Shown: piece by piece, positions 1 to 11,399 of the stretch
Layout of the letters: every line of letters starts with the position of its first letter
Position numbering within the stretch: position 1 is the stretch's first letter
Source of the DNA: Plasmopara viticola
Lineage: Eukaryota; Oomycota; Peronosporomycetes; Peronosporales; Peronosporaceae
NCBI GenBank assembly: GCA_001695595.3
Contig: MBPM02000030.1
Span: forward strand, 682,001 to 746,000
Direction: 5' to 3'
DNA: 64,000 bases
Translations under genes and position numbers: made by a program
The notes under the pieces: generated by a model
The model's input: the letters and a program-made list of their open reading frames with translations, nothing else
Told to the model about the DNA's origin: nothing
The model's database searches: none

Positions 1-2113
1 TCGGCAGAGTCTATTTGTTACATATTTTTATCAGGCGGTCTTCCTCTTTTTTCGAGTTTTGTCAAGATCTTGTCAACGTATGACTGCTGACCGAAAAGTG
101 GCTGCGCCATTACTATCATCATGCTTTTTTCTTGGTAAAATCTTTCAAAGTGGGGCAAAAACAGCCTTCCGGCTTTTATACGAGGCGTTACACAACATCT
201 GCTGATAATTGTTGTGTATGTCTTTGAGTCTTATTAACATGCACGTTCTCAGCAGTCTGCACTTTCAATATCCCTTCTAATGAATGTTCTGTCAATGTTA
301 GGGACCTAGAGATCGATATTGTATTGCCTCCGACTTTCTCATTGCGGAGCTGTTACTTGAGTAAAGCTATCTTACCTAGATCTACGGCGCTACTTTGAGC
401 GTCTATGGTAGGTTGAGCTGCAAGAGATACATCGCCACCCACCAAAGAAGGTTAAGCTACGTCTACTTTCGGAAAGAGGTATGTACCTTCTTTACCTTCG
501 CGCGTGCATCCGCTCATACTTCCACCCGGAGAAGTTGTCCGTTAACCAGGGGTGGAAATGACTCGCCAAAGCCTTGCTGCGCGTAATCAGGCGCTTGGCC
601 CGTCTGGTCTTGATTCTTACTGAAAACTCAAGCTTACTAGCCACGACATGCTCAAATTAAGCCACACTTGTCCATATCAAGGACAAAAGTCTTATCAAAA
701 TTCATAAAACGGGTTTATTAATGTTCTTAAGACGTTCAACTTTTCTCGTGCAATTAGTCAGACTCAAACAACCTGTATTTTATCAATTTTGGTAGAGAAT
801 CAACCATTCTGGTCGGCTAAATATGATTGTCTGCTGTTGGGAAAGAAAATTGGAGCGCCGAACGCTGCTAAAACATGAGAAGGTTTCTTTCAAGTCCGTA
901 CACTTGAGTGTACAGTCAGCAACTCACCACTTAAATTTCATGACGTCAATACTCAAAAGCAAATTTGTTATATTGTGTATTAAACGCACACCTGCCATGA
1001 GAATAATGTATTTCTAATAATGCCGGTGTTTACCTGCTGTAAAAGTACTGCTCCTGTTCTCGATCCTTTAAAGCCCTTAATCGAATAAAGACCCACTTAG
1101 CCGATCCTCTTCAGAGCAAAAATGAAGTATGTGATTGCGCTAGCTGCAGTCATCAATGTAGATGTAGCATTTAAAGGTAGCGCTTACGTTTGTTGCGGGA
1201 GAAGAGACACCACCGCAACGCCATCGATATACATCAGAACTACATAACATCAACAAAGAACCGCTGTCAATCCGTGCTTTTGTAAAGATCATGCAAGTCA
1301 TTTTTTAAAATTCGCAGCTAAGAGCTGAGCAGAGTCAAAGCCAAAGCTGTCAAATTTTTTGTAAATGATACAGAAAGGTGATAGTTTCTATGGCTTATCA
1401 AGCTTCGCCCATCGAAAGAGCATCCACACCTTGTGTGGTTGATCAAAGACACAGAGACGTCACAACATACTAATTGATACAGCGGCCTGTGGCTGCAGCT
1501 CAGGAAATGTATACACCACAAGTGTACGCTTCTGACTCGTACACTTGCGGTGAATACATTCCAACAGAAAAATTGATTGTGAGATCATTTCCGTCTACAT
1601 ATTTAAAAAAACTCAGTAAACGAGTTTGCTGACTCATTTGAAGACAGCACATATTTTTACGCAATTTGAATTGGGTGAGTCTGTGTGATTTTAAGAATTG
1701 AAAGCAGTACGCTTATGATGCGACCAGTGAAATGATAATTGAGCTAGCTTTCCGTGTACAGTCGGTATGTTAAGGGGTGCGGTCAAGCAAATAACCTACA
1801 TCTCAAATTAAGCTTCCTCAGAGCACAGTAAGACCATAGGAGGCGTGTCATATCGAGTTAAGCTGATAAGTCAAAGTTGTTTGCCGCATGGGAAAAATAC
1901 TAGCGTTTCTGTAACCGTTGGACTGTGAAACCAGTTGTAGCACCATCAAAGTGTGTCGGCTTTGAGCATACGACTACGACACAACAGGATAGTACGAGGT
2001 CTTGACAGCAAAAGAACCAGGTTTTTGACGGCTTAAAAGCAAAAAGCGGCACGAATAGGCTGTTTCAGGCCAAAAACGTATATAAAAGGGGCCCCGATTG
2101 CAAGCCGCAACGT

Positions 2114-2210
2114 AAAAACGTGATAGGCCGGCTACCTGCGTGATTCGATCTAAATTCTGCTCAAAATGTGATGGGCCGGCTTCCTGCGTGATTCGATTTA
2201 TAGTCTGCTT
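2114..2210. repeat. two 49-bp direct repeats
   Basis: Copy 1 (2114-2161) and copy 2 (2163-2210) share the order GGCCGGCT, CCTGCGTGATTCGAT and TCTGCT with few substitutions. A TATA-like string (TATATAAAAGG) lies about 30 bp upstream, at roughly 2078-2090. The arrangement could be part of an LTR or promoter-like region of an old element, but no partner LTR was found. Confidence 0.6.
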
Positions 2211-2424
2211 GGATAAATCGTTGTTGCGGAAATCACGCGACCAGTGTGTGTGAACCAGTTGGTAGTATCACAATATTGTGTGACACAAGTCAAGTAATAA
2301 TCTGAACATCAGTTAAAAAAAGGCAACACTCGGTACCAAGAAGATAAAGAAAAACAGTTCATGGCTTAATGACTGCTATTTAGTACATATTAGTAGCCTT
2401 AAAAGCTAAACAACCACTCTTAAA

Positions 2425-2500
2425 GTACTGACCCCGATTAGCGATATGCTAGTCTCTCGCACGAGGAGTTAAAAAGCTCCGCTGACTAAATCGGGGGTAC
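2425..2500. repeat. imperfect inverted repeat
   Basis: The left arm GTACTGACCCCGATTA (2425-2440) pairs with the right arm TAAATCGGGGGTAC (2487-2500) with a small bulge. A second small stem, GGAG/CTCC, lies inside. Function unknown; it may be a decayed element end. Confidence 0.4.
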
Positions 2501-5500
2501 TCTACTTTGTGTACTCCATCATGTTATCGTATAGCAACATCCTTTTCGGGATTATGCGTCTGTGCTCGAATGTTGTCAATATTTAGCTTATTGTAAGCTT
2601 CAATAGAGCACCGCTTGTCACATGACTTTTTATCAAAATGTCGGCGTGGAGCGGGAAGGCATACTCTTCCTAACCATTTTCACCTCACAACGTGTACAGA
2701 TCAAAGCGCTACTTTATTTCAATTCGTGGCCTGCCGTGTCACGAAGGATGTGGCTCTTGCCACCTAAAAAATTCCACGACGTACATCTCTACAACTGTTA
2801 GCGCCAATGGCGGGTCGTGTGCTTGAAAAGGCATCATTAGTGCGCTTCATTTACTAGTAATGAGGTACTCCAGGTCAAAAGTCATGAGCTGGTCGCTTCA
2901 AAAGTCTAAAAAATCTATGTTGTAGAGGCAATCACTATCAATGTGGTCTATACCGTACACTACCGTATTACAAAAAATACGTACAAATCCACGTGCATCA
3001 TAAAAGCCGCGCCTTTGGTTCTTCAGGCATACGCCCCACTATGTTATACTGCAATTGCTATCTTCTACTAGAAGTATAGTGGATAATGTTCCACTCGATG
3101 TACATCGAAAGGGCCTCGCTCTTGGAATATTTCCGAAAGCAAACACGCGGTTCGAGGCATGCAGCAAACGTTGCTCTCTACAGACACTACATGAGTAGTC
3201 CGTGCAATGGTAAAGCCTCAATCATGCTGCCTTGGCCTGAAGTATCCACATTCACACAAGGCATTAAACAGGTGCTATATTTTACGAGCATCAATTAGCA
3301 CTCAACGTGCCAGTAAGTTAAATTCGGCAGATTAACCTTGGCTTAGCGTCAGCCTTACTGTCGCTGGCATGTTATTTCCTGCAAGCAAGACTCCGTGATT
3401 TGCTACAAATCGATGTCTCGACATATCAATGAGTGTCTCTGAGACTCCAATTTCCAGCACGGTGTCCAACTTGGTCCAGAGTTTGTACCAATAGCGCTTC
3501 TGCCTCCCTGCAAAGGTGAGTTCACGACTTACTGAAAATTTGCTTGGGGTACAACGGATGGCACCTAAAAATTATGAACGCCAGTCAGTCCAGGATATGT
3601 AGCGCTCTAGCCACACTATACCCAGGATGAAGTTATACTCCCTATAAAGGCGCTATACACTGTTGATAGCGAGAAGCTTCATAGCTTAATCCCTTCCGTT
3701 TCTAAGTACAGTCTCTCTTCGCTTGAATAAAGCAAACAGTGACAACGTCACGTTGGTGAGCTTGTAGAGCGTAGCCATAAGGCCAACTTTTTCTGATAAC
3801 AGAGCGTTGATTATGATTGCTCTACCCCCCCCCCCTTTTGAAGTCAACGAGGACATTCCATAGCATACTCTCACGGTTGCCATAACCAGGCTTACCAGCA
3901 TGGTCCTTATTTTAAAGCTCGGATCTCTCCGGGGCCAAGCTCTATCAAACCATGAGGCTCGACAAGAGCTTAGTCCGTATCCATAAGATTACCTCGCGCC
4001 TACTATAATTGCCGTATGCCGGGTGCAAAATACTGACTGACTGTGATATTTTGGTTTTTTAAACCTCGGTGTACCTGTTTTAGGAGGCACCTCAGCCGCA
4101 AATGACGAATCGCACTACAGATGAAGCATTGACGGATGTCTATCAGCCAATTTCTCTTTTAGCTTTGCAGTCAAATAATGCACTTCTCAGAGCTGAGTTA
4201 ATTGTCAGTCTAACAGCTTATCTTGCGTGACCAGGATCAAACAAGTATCGCCACAGAAAATTCAATTTAGCGACTCAAGTGTGTATCGGCTATATGTGCT
4301 AGCAAGTGAAGCGGGGCTGCCGCCGCTCTTTTAATAGACAAAGCGATTGTAAGTATCTAACCTTCACTTTAAGCTTTAGGTCGATACGAATCGTAAATCG
4401 TGATTTGTCCGGCTCTTCAGAGTTTTCTATATGCCGATACTAAAATGACGCATTTAATTTCAAAAGTTAATTATGTTTGTTTGAATCCATTGGTATAAGA
4501 ACCTGTGAGTTAAAGTTATACCATGAGTAATGGAAAAGAAATTTTACGAACATACGTTAAGCAATGGTAATGGACCATGTGCTGCTTTGTGTTAGCCCTC
4601 ACTGCGATGTTTGAAAGATCGCATGGCTTATGTGGCTGCGTATAGTAGTTCCACTTGCTAGTGTAACACGCACAAGGTCAGTGTAACTCGTTACACTACA
4701 CGAAAAGTGATGGCACTTTAAACTTCCGAAGATCACAAATGACTTGGTCACAATTGCATAAAAAGTACCTAGAACTCATTCGCAATTGATTGGATCTTCA
4801 GCTGGAGAGTTCATCGGGAAGTTACGTGAACATCTCAGTCGCGTAAATAATCGTCAGTTTCTATATAATATGACGGCACTCGATCGCATTGGCAAATGTT
4901 GATGGCTGATACAAGCGCGAAGAAACATAATTTAAGTGCCGTCAGCTTGCTGACGATTTTGACTAAGAAGCATTTACTGAGACTCCTAGTGGGCTTGATG
5001 CAGATCCAGTGCGCTTTACACAGAGCTTAAAGCTTGTCATGGTGATTACCAAAAGCAAGGTATCCGACGAAGCCTGCACCTCCATTAAACACATGTGTAA
5101 CCTGCTTACTTGAAGCATGGGGCAAGGACCAAAACCCAACTTAATTGGACTGCAAGAGCTGTCGAGTCAAAAAATGACTTAGCGATGGCCGTGGCATAAT
5201 GATGTAGATAGGCGTCTGACGTTTGGCAATTGTATCTCGATGCGCAGGCAGGGGTAATCAGGGGTAGTTGAAGTGAAGCGATTATTAAATCTGATCGCTG
5301 ACATGATGATGAGGTATTTATCTCTATATCATACACGCATGGATGACATGTGATGTGATGTTGGAGATAATTTAGTGGCAAGATTCGGTTTTTGTAATTA
5401 GCGTAAATCACCGCCAATTAAGGCACTTAGCGGGATGTGATGCGATGTTAAAATGTGACGGATAGCCTTAACAAGACTGTGATGGAACAGTGGCTTTTTT

Positions 5501-7119
5501 GGACTAAATACGTGGAGTAACCTTTGCGGCGCGCGAATCATATAAGCGAATTTTTTGGCTTCATGGCCCGTGTCAGCTGGATTGCACCTAAACGAGACGT
5601 CCTTCTCGTCATCGTTTGATTAGGTGCGCTATTAGATAATTGGCCTAAGTCTTCAAGCTGACCAGCTATTTCATAGACAAAGTTCGATAGTTAGTCTGCT
5701 ATGGACACCGTCAGCCGATATTTTAAGGCTGGCAGTTTCGAGGCCCACAATGACAAAAAACGCTTTTTATTCAAAAGCTCGTATGACGTGATAATTCCCA
5801 GTCCAACTTCTCCCGCTATTCGATGCAGTAGAAAAGAGTGCAGGCGTAATACACAGATTATAGACACCCAATAGTCGATCTGATCGGTCGCGCACATTGC
5901 GCGACGTCTGAAGACTTTTTCATGGCGTAAAAATCCATTTCACGTCTCGAAAATACGGACCATACAAGAATTACTAAGCCAGATTCTACGAGATGATTAG
6001 CCTCGCCTCGTGGCTTTCGACCAGGTATGCGTTGGCACATTCAACACGTATGTTGGTGATGTGGCACACGTTGCATTCAATCGATTAATTGTTGCGGGAC
6101 GAGATACGGTAAGAAAATATCTGAACCAGCCGTCAAGGTCATGTCCGGGGCACACTGTAAGAAAATCGGGGCCTTGCAAAGGTTGCGAGAACCACTCCAT
6201 TCCATCTTTGCTTTGCGTTCTTGAATATGTCAGTAACCACTTTTTCGGATGAAGGTGAGATTAGCCACCCAAAAAGCATGAGTAATGATTCCTTATACCG
6301 CTAACCGATACCGAGGTGGAAGGTTTGAGTGCAAGGTGGTAGTGTTGTAACACGAGGGACAGTGACTCGGCATAAAGTAACGTGCCAAAAGCATCTTCGA
6401 TCATTTTGTAGATGCTCTCCTCGATGATATGCTTCTAAGGTCAATAATTCGGGATGACCTTTTATTTGGGATGAGCTTTTAATAGAGGAAGTCGCTGTGT
6501 GTGGTATGAAGAGTCTAAGTTTCTATTTATCCTTCACTCGGCAGCAATCTATTATCTCTGACACGATTCTGACGGTGTCATTTTCTGCTTTTCATGTCTT
6601 GTGTGTTCACAATCGGTGAAGATGCTCTATTATCTCAAAGCCTACTTTGATGTCCGCACTTGCATACTCAATACTCGAAAATACATATCACACCAATACT
6701 TTGCATTGCCTATACCCGATCACACACCTACACTATACCGTACTGTGATTTTTTCGATGCTTATACCCAGTTCTGTGACCACTTTTGCTGCGGTGAATAT
6801 TGCTCCAGTAGAAACACACTGGCTATCATGACGGTCATGGCACTGTGGTTGCAAGTTGCTGTCATATATGACCTCAACAAACGGTGAAACGCGCAAAACT
6901 TGATCATTGTGTAGCTATTGATGGCGGTGGACTATAAAAACATTTTTTGAAACTTGGTTGATAACTCCTTTCGGCCAACAACATATGAAACCAGAGCGGA
7001 CAGATAGAAAGTAATTCTGACACTTGGCTTCAGCTCTACGAGAGCATTAAAAACTTTCGAGATTTTGCCTTGTATTAATAACAATTAAACCGCTTTGATG
7101 CCATTCTTGTAAGGTCACA

Positions 7120-7370
7120 AATCGCCTTGCTTAGAAGTGGCATTTTGATTTTGTGGATTGAATATCAGTCGCTCGATCCAGAATCGGGAGATTACTGGCT
7201 CGATGCCCTTAATATGCAAAAAAAGGCAGCCAGAGATTGGTTACTAAAGTGGACGAGCAATCACACTCAAAAGTTTTACTGCCCTTTGCCCTCCAATCCC
7301 ACACTCAAAAAAGGTGTGTAATAGTTGGATGGGCTAGATACATCACAATGGCCCCACTATGTAACGAATT
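7120..7370 (+). mobile_element. tRNA-derived SINE-like copy 1
   Basis: This aligns in direct orientation with the copy about 300 bp downstream over roughly 200 bp: a region around CGGGAG, a B-box-like word, a GGCAGCCA/AGGCTGCCA block, GAGCAATCA, and a shared ACTGCCC. The B-box-like string GCTCGATGC at 7198-7206 differs from the Pol III consensus GWTCRANNC at one position. No target duplication was seen. The 64-codon open frame across it is not evidence of a gene. Confidence 0.5.
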
Positions 7371-7429
7371 GTACGAATTTCGGTCCCAAAAATGGTTCGG
7401 ATAGCCTCAATCATCTCTCTCTGTAAACA

Positions 7430-7645
7430 GCTACCGACCCCTTTGCTCGAGTGATTGGTCGTTAGACCCAGGACCGGGAGGTACCTGGTTCAATACCCAT
7501 ATAATCCAGATTCAGGCTGCCAAAGATAGGTCGCTAAAGAATATGAGCAATCAATCCTAAAGTGTGACTGCCCAGACAACCTGGACCCGATTAGGTAGAA
7601 TGGGTTGGACGCCCCAATGACCGAAAAAGTCTCAAAGAGTAATTA
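7430..7645 (+). mobile_element. tRNA-derived SINE-like copy 2
   Basis: The head looks like a tRNA. GCTCGAGTGATTGG resembles an A box and D arm. ACCGGGAGGTACCTGGTTCAA leads into GTTCAATAC (7488-7496), a perfect match to the Pol III B-box consensus GWTCRANNC. The unrelated body matches copy 1. This head-plus-body layout is that of a tRNA-derived SINE, a class known in Phytophthora genomes. A partial third head may follow at about 7660-7725. Confidence 0.55.
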
Positions 7646-7724
7646 AACCAGCCTTGTAATAGGTAAATAGCTACCAGCATCTCTCGCTGGTGACAGCCAG
7701 GCCTAGCATCTGGGTTTCGATAGC

Positions 7725-10439
7725 TTTGATTTTCTAAAAGGAATGCACAGGAATATTTGCAATCATTCACTGAACAATTGTTTTCATTTCCCGGACTTGG
7801 AAATTTAAACTATGCAAAGCTTGCACAATTAGATAGAAACGTATTTCATAAAATATGCAATCTATCTTTTCATTCTCATTGAATAATTAGATGTACGAAA
7901 AATATCTTGGTAGATCTTGTCTCTTTTAAGAGCTCGGTGTAACATCCAACCCCAAATATTGTTTGGGTATGCCGGTAATATCCCCAATAAGACGTCACCA
8001 TTGTCTTAGGTTCCGGTTTGAAGCGATGCCAGCTCTTAAAATTAAATTCTCGGCTCCCCTTAAACTTGTATTACAGTCGATAGGAGAGGTCAAAGTGTCA
8101 TTCATACCTTCCACTTTTTGATTCAACAAATCGAGCTAGTCGAATAACGAGAGCCGAAGAGACTCCTAAGAAAGTTGTGTTAGGAGACGGAATTTTTCAA
8201 AGTGATAAATAGGCTGAGGCTGAAAAAACTGAAGATTTTTAGTCTCGCGTGTCAGAACTGATTCTCATCACACGAAAAGTCTCGCCCTCCGGGATAGGGA
8301 TCGGCAATGAGGGCGAAAAGCTTATTAAGCGCTTTGGCAACACTGATCGATGTCTTTCTCGATCAAAGCGGCAAACCAATTTGAAGCAAACGACAATTAT
8401 AAATGTAAGATCAAGATCTTACAGCTATGGGTACAAGCTGGAATTCTCTGCCGGTAAGGAAGCAGTAGGTACAAAGTAAATCTCGGGAATAAAGACCCAC
8501 TTTAGCTGACGACGTTGCCAGCGTTGTGTTCAAAAAGTAAGAAATCAAATACAAGGATCCAATGTACAGCCTCAGAGCCGTCCAAGTAGCTAATATCTTT
8601 AGTCTTGATGGCGTGGGATGTGCGTTTCGCCCATTACCGAGCTTACGCGTAAATCAACGTTCAGCAAAATTGTATTCAATTTCAAAACAGCAGACTCGAC
8701 TAAGGGTGATACGACCTCTCGGTTGAAGTTTGCCCAGCCCATGCCTTTAAAAATCCTCGTGGAATGAAATGAGTCTGATCTTGGAAAAGTCGTGCACCTT
8801 CCAATCTTATGGCGGTAACGCTTAGGTGTCGAGCGATGCAACAAATACGGCGTAAGATGAGAGCGCTTTGCACTCGAATTGAAAAAATCATTAACTGCTA
8901 ATAATCTCCAATTGGAGAACACATCTTGGCTTCGTTGAGTGCGTATAGTGTAAAGCATAAGCGACGCCAAACGCCGTTACCTCATCCAGCACAGCCAGGA
9001 CCGGTGACTGCCGTTAACTTCTCTAGACTAATTTGAAGTATTCTAGAGTGGCGTTTTAGAACACAGCGCAGTGTGCTTTTCCAAATTGTTTGACAAAGGC
9101 TTTACAAGACCTAAATCGCCAGTAGTGTACGTTTTCAAATCGTTCGGTAGGCTTTGTTACTACCACAAGATTTCCAGGGAGCGTGGAGTAAGCCATGCTG
9201 CAACAAATGTATATTTTTATGATCCACACGAACAGCATGAACAACATAAAAGAGCTTAAGACCTACAATTTTTTTCTACCACAAACTTTTTTTGTCAATA
9301 TTTGCAAAAAGCGTAACACTTTGTATGAACTTTGTAGCTTGCCTTAAGTAGTTTATATGGCCTTTTGGTGCTGACCAATCTCATTCATATTTCTTAAATA
9401 AGCTTGAGCGTAAGCCGGTAACAATCGAAGCATTTGTGTTAAAATGGCTTTGATGCATCTAGGATATTTGTAGTTTCATCATCCTTACTAATCTCTTCTG
9501 CTAAGCATACTGACCACGTACTGAAACTTCTCATCCGGGGTTTAGAGAATTTTTTTACCGAATCCAATACACCGTGCGATACCTCCTAAATTTAGTGTTT
9601 GTGCTGGCACTACTTCACTATCCAGCTCATTGTAAGCACGACATAGTAGCCACATCCGGTTCAAAGTATATACACAAAAAGTCAATAGCAAGCGCGAAAA
9701 CTTTGACAGCTGTACATTGCTCTAGCTTTATCGAATAAGACAATATCAATGACCACACATTGGTCTCGTGGCATTAGTTGGTGCCATATGATGCAGTTTT
9801 TTGGGTGTTGTTTGAGGTCATTGTTATGGTGTTGTGGTGATATTTGGGTTGGAAAGTCCTTGTACATCTTGTGTGAGTGATTCTTCAGCAACGGATAACC
9901 GGATCTGATAGACCATTTAAGTAAAGCTATGGCGCAGCATATGCTGCCTATGGAGCAAATAAAAAAAAGCCTAACACGTGAGAGTTTTTCGTTTGAACAT
10001 TTCACCACGGACATCTTTCCCGCTTGTTAATCATTCAAACGTGTGCAAATCTGAGCTGAACGAGCTTTAGAAGCTCTGGTACCTCTGGTCGAAGTACGAA
10101 GGCTTCAGAGATGAGTGGCGGAAAATCTTTTCTTTCGAATTCGCTAACGCGAGACCATTTTCTTAATTAAGTATGTATCTGACTTCCCAAAAATTGGCTT
10201 ACCATAATCTGTAAGGCAAGAGATGCAATCGCATTCGCTCAATACATACAAACAGCATTTTTGGGTAATCATGAAACAGAAACTTTAGTCTCTTTATTGA
10301 AACTAACTAACTTTTGTCCAGTGCTATAATCCTCCGGTAAGAGAGGGAAATGTTAGTATTCACAAATATAATAAATTGTCGTTTTTTATCCTTTCGCGGT
10401 CGTAGGACGACATTACACTTCCAATTTTTCTACGTACAC
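7725..10439. other. gene-free stretch with one weak small ORF
   Basis: No supported gene. The AATAAAGACCCACT word at about 8488-8502 also occurs near 1085-1098, suggesting dispersed repeat remnants. The only ATG-started frame of note is the 110-codon one listed separately at 9682-10014. Confidence 0.5.
9682..10014 (-). CDS. possible small membrane protein, 110 aa
   Basis: An ATG-started open frame of 110 codons. Residues about 15-33 are hydrophobic (FFICSIGSICCAIALL), like a signal anchor, followed by a basic, His-rich polar region and no other motif. It stands alone in decayed sequence with no recognised relative, so chance is a serious alternative. It is listed only because it starts with ATG, is the longest such frame in the first 10 kb, and has a plausible membrane segment near its start. 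Confidence 0.15.
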   Translation of the reverse strand: MSVVKCSNEKLSRVRLFFICSIGSICCAIALLKWSIRSGYPLLKNHSHKMYKDFPTQISPQHHNNDLKQHPKNCIIWHQLMPRDQCVVIDIVLFDKARAMYSCQSFRACY

Positions 10440-10875
10440 CCAACATTCTTTGTAAGAACATCTCAATAGCTCAGCCATACGAGCTCTAGGGTCCCGAGAG
10501 AATTGTTCGCGTGCTCGACTTGATTCATACGGCGGCTGATAGCGCCCATAACCACCACCATATTAGTAGGCATAAGGCTGTGTAGTTTGAAATATCGATG
10601 GACCTTGAACCTCACTGTAAAGAAAAGCAACTTACCGGCGCAGTGTGAATGCCGCGCATCGAGGCACGCAGCGATCGATCCGCGTGTAGGCTTCATCCGT
10701 TTCATGGCAAAAATAGTCTATCTTCTCACGGATCTAAAGCATCCGGGTCGACTCGAAAAAGTGCAGCCCAGCCGCCAGGGTCGACCTCAAGAACAGTCTC
10801 AGGCGCGTAAAAAGCTTGATCAGGAACTGCTACTTTTCATGAAAGGCACAGGTCGAGTCAGAAGTGGCCTTCATT
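10440..10875 (-). pseudogene. frameshifted coding relic, unknown family
   Basis: Reading down the minus strand, three blocks in different frames look coding. The first includes APETVLEVDPGGWAALFRVD and ends at a TGA near 10739. The second starts almost at once in another frame with EKIDYFCHETDEAYTRIDRC. The third, beyond a stop near 10575, includes YGRYQPPYESSRAREQFSRD (about 10565-10490). The breaks look like indels and stops, not introns, though a GTAAGT to CAG stretch of only 21 nt lies between blocks two and three. Family not recognised. Confidence 0.4.
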
Positions 10876-11300
10876 GGATCTCCTTAACTTCTAAGGTCAG
10901 TAAAGCATCTTTGCGGGGTGCATTGTAAAGAAGAGGCGCTCTCATGGGCTCCAGATTACTTTTGTGGAGTGGCGAGAATATTATGCTTCAGAGAACGTGT
11001 GAGAGCTGTCAATGTGCTCAAAGGCGCTTGCGATATATAATCGGAAGCTACGGGCAGCTCGTATGTAAACAGTGGCTTTTCAGCTGCGCGTAGGGGTGTT
11101 GTAGAAGCGAATCTATACTCACACTCGCACCTTACATTCTTAGTCCTTGTTGAATATTACGCCGAGGCCGAGACACCTCGATGGTGACTTGCCTCCAGCA
11201 CATGAACAAAATTTCACTTCAAGCTCACACACTTACATGACATCGTGCTTAGTAGCAGGGTTCCGGATTGTAGCTTACTGGATCTTAAACCGAGTTCTCA

Positions 11301-11347
11301 AATTGGACCGTGGTGGTGGCAGTACTAGCCACCACCACGGTCCAATT
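11301..11347. repeat. perfect 20-bp inverted repeat, 7-nt loop
   Basis: AATTGGACCGTGGTGGTGGC at 11301-11320 is followed by the loop AGTACTA and then the exact reverse complement at 11328-11347. A perfect 20-bp stem surrounded by decayed sequence suggests a recent origin or selection. It lacks a terminator-like T run and lies in no gene. Confidence 0.85.
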
Positions 11348-11399
11348 CCAGACAACCCCCTCTAGCTTTGGTGATTTTTGTGACGATAAATCAAAACGC

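Larger units (their letters stand above)
1..7100. other. gene-free decayed sequence
   Basis: No reading frame here has the length, composition or recognisable motif of a gene. Open frames are all under about 105 codons and most begin at non-ATG codons. The stretch contains a pair of 49-bp direct repeats near 2.1 kb, an imperfect palindrome near 2.43-2.50 kb and a poly-C run near 3.83 kb. It is probably old, unrecognisable transposon debris. Confidence 0.6.

Noticed and set aside
7440..7500. A functional tRNA gene
   Set aside because: The A and B boxes are there, but the arms do not form a full cloverleaf by eye and the head is fused to a repeated body, as in a SINE.
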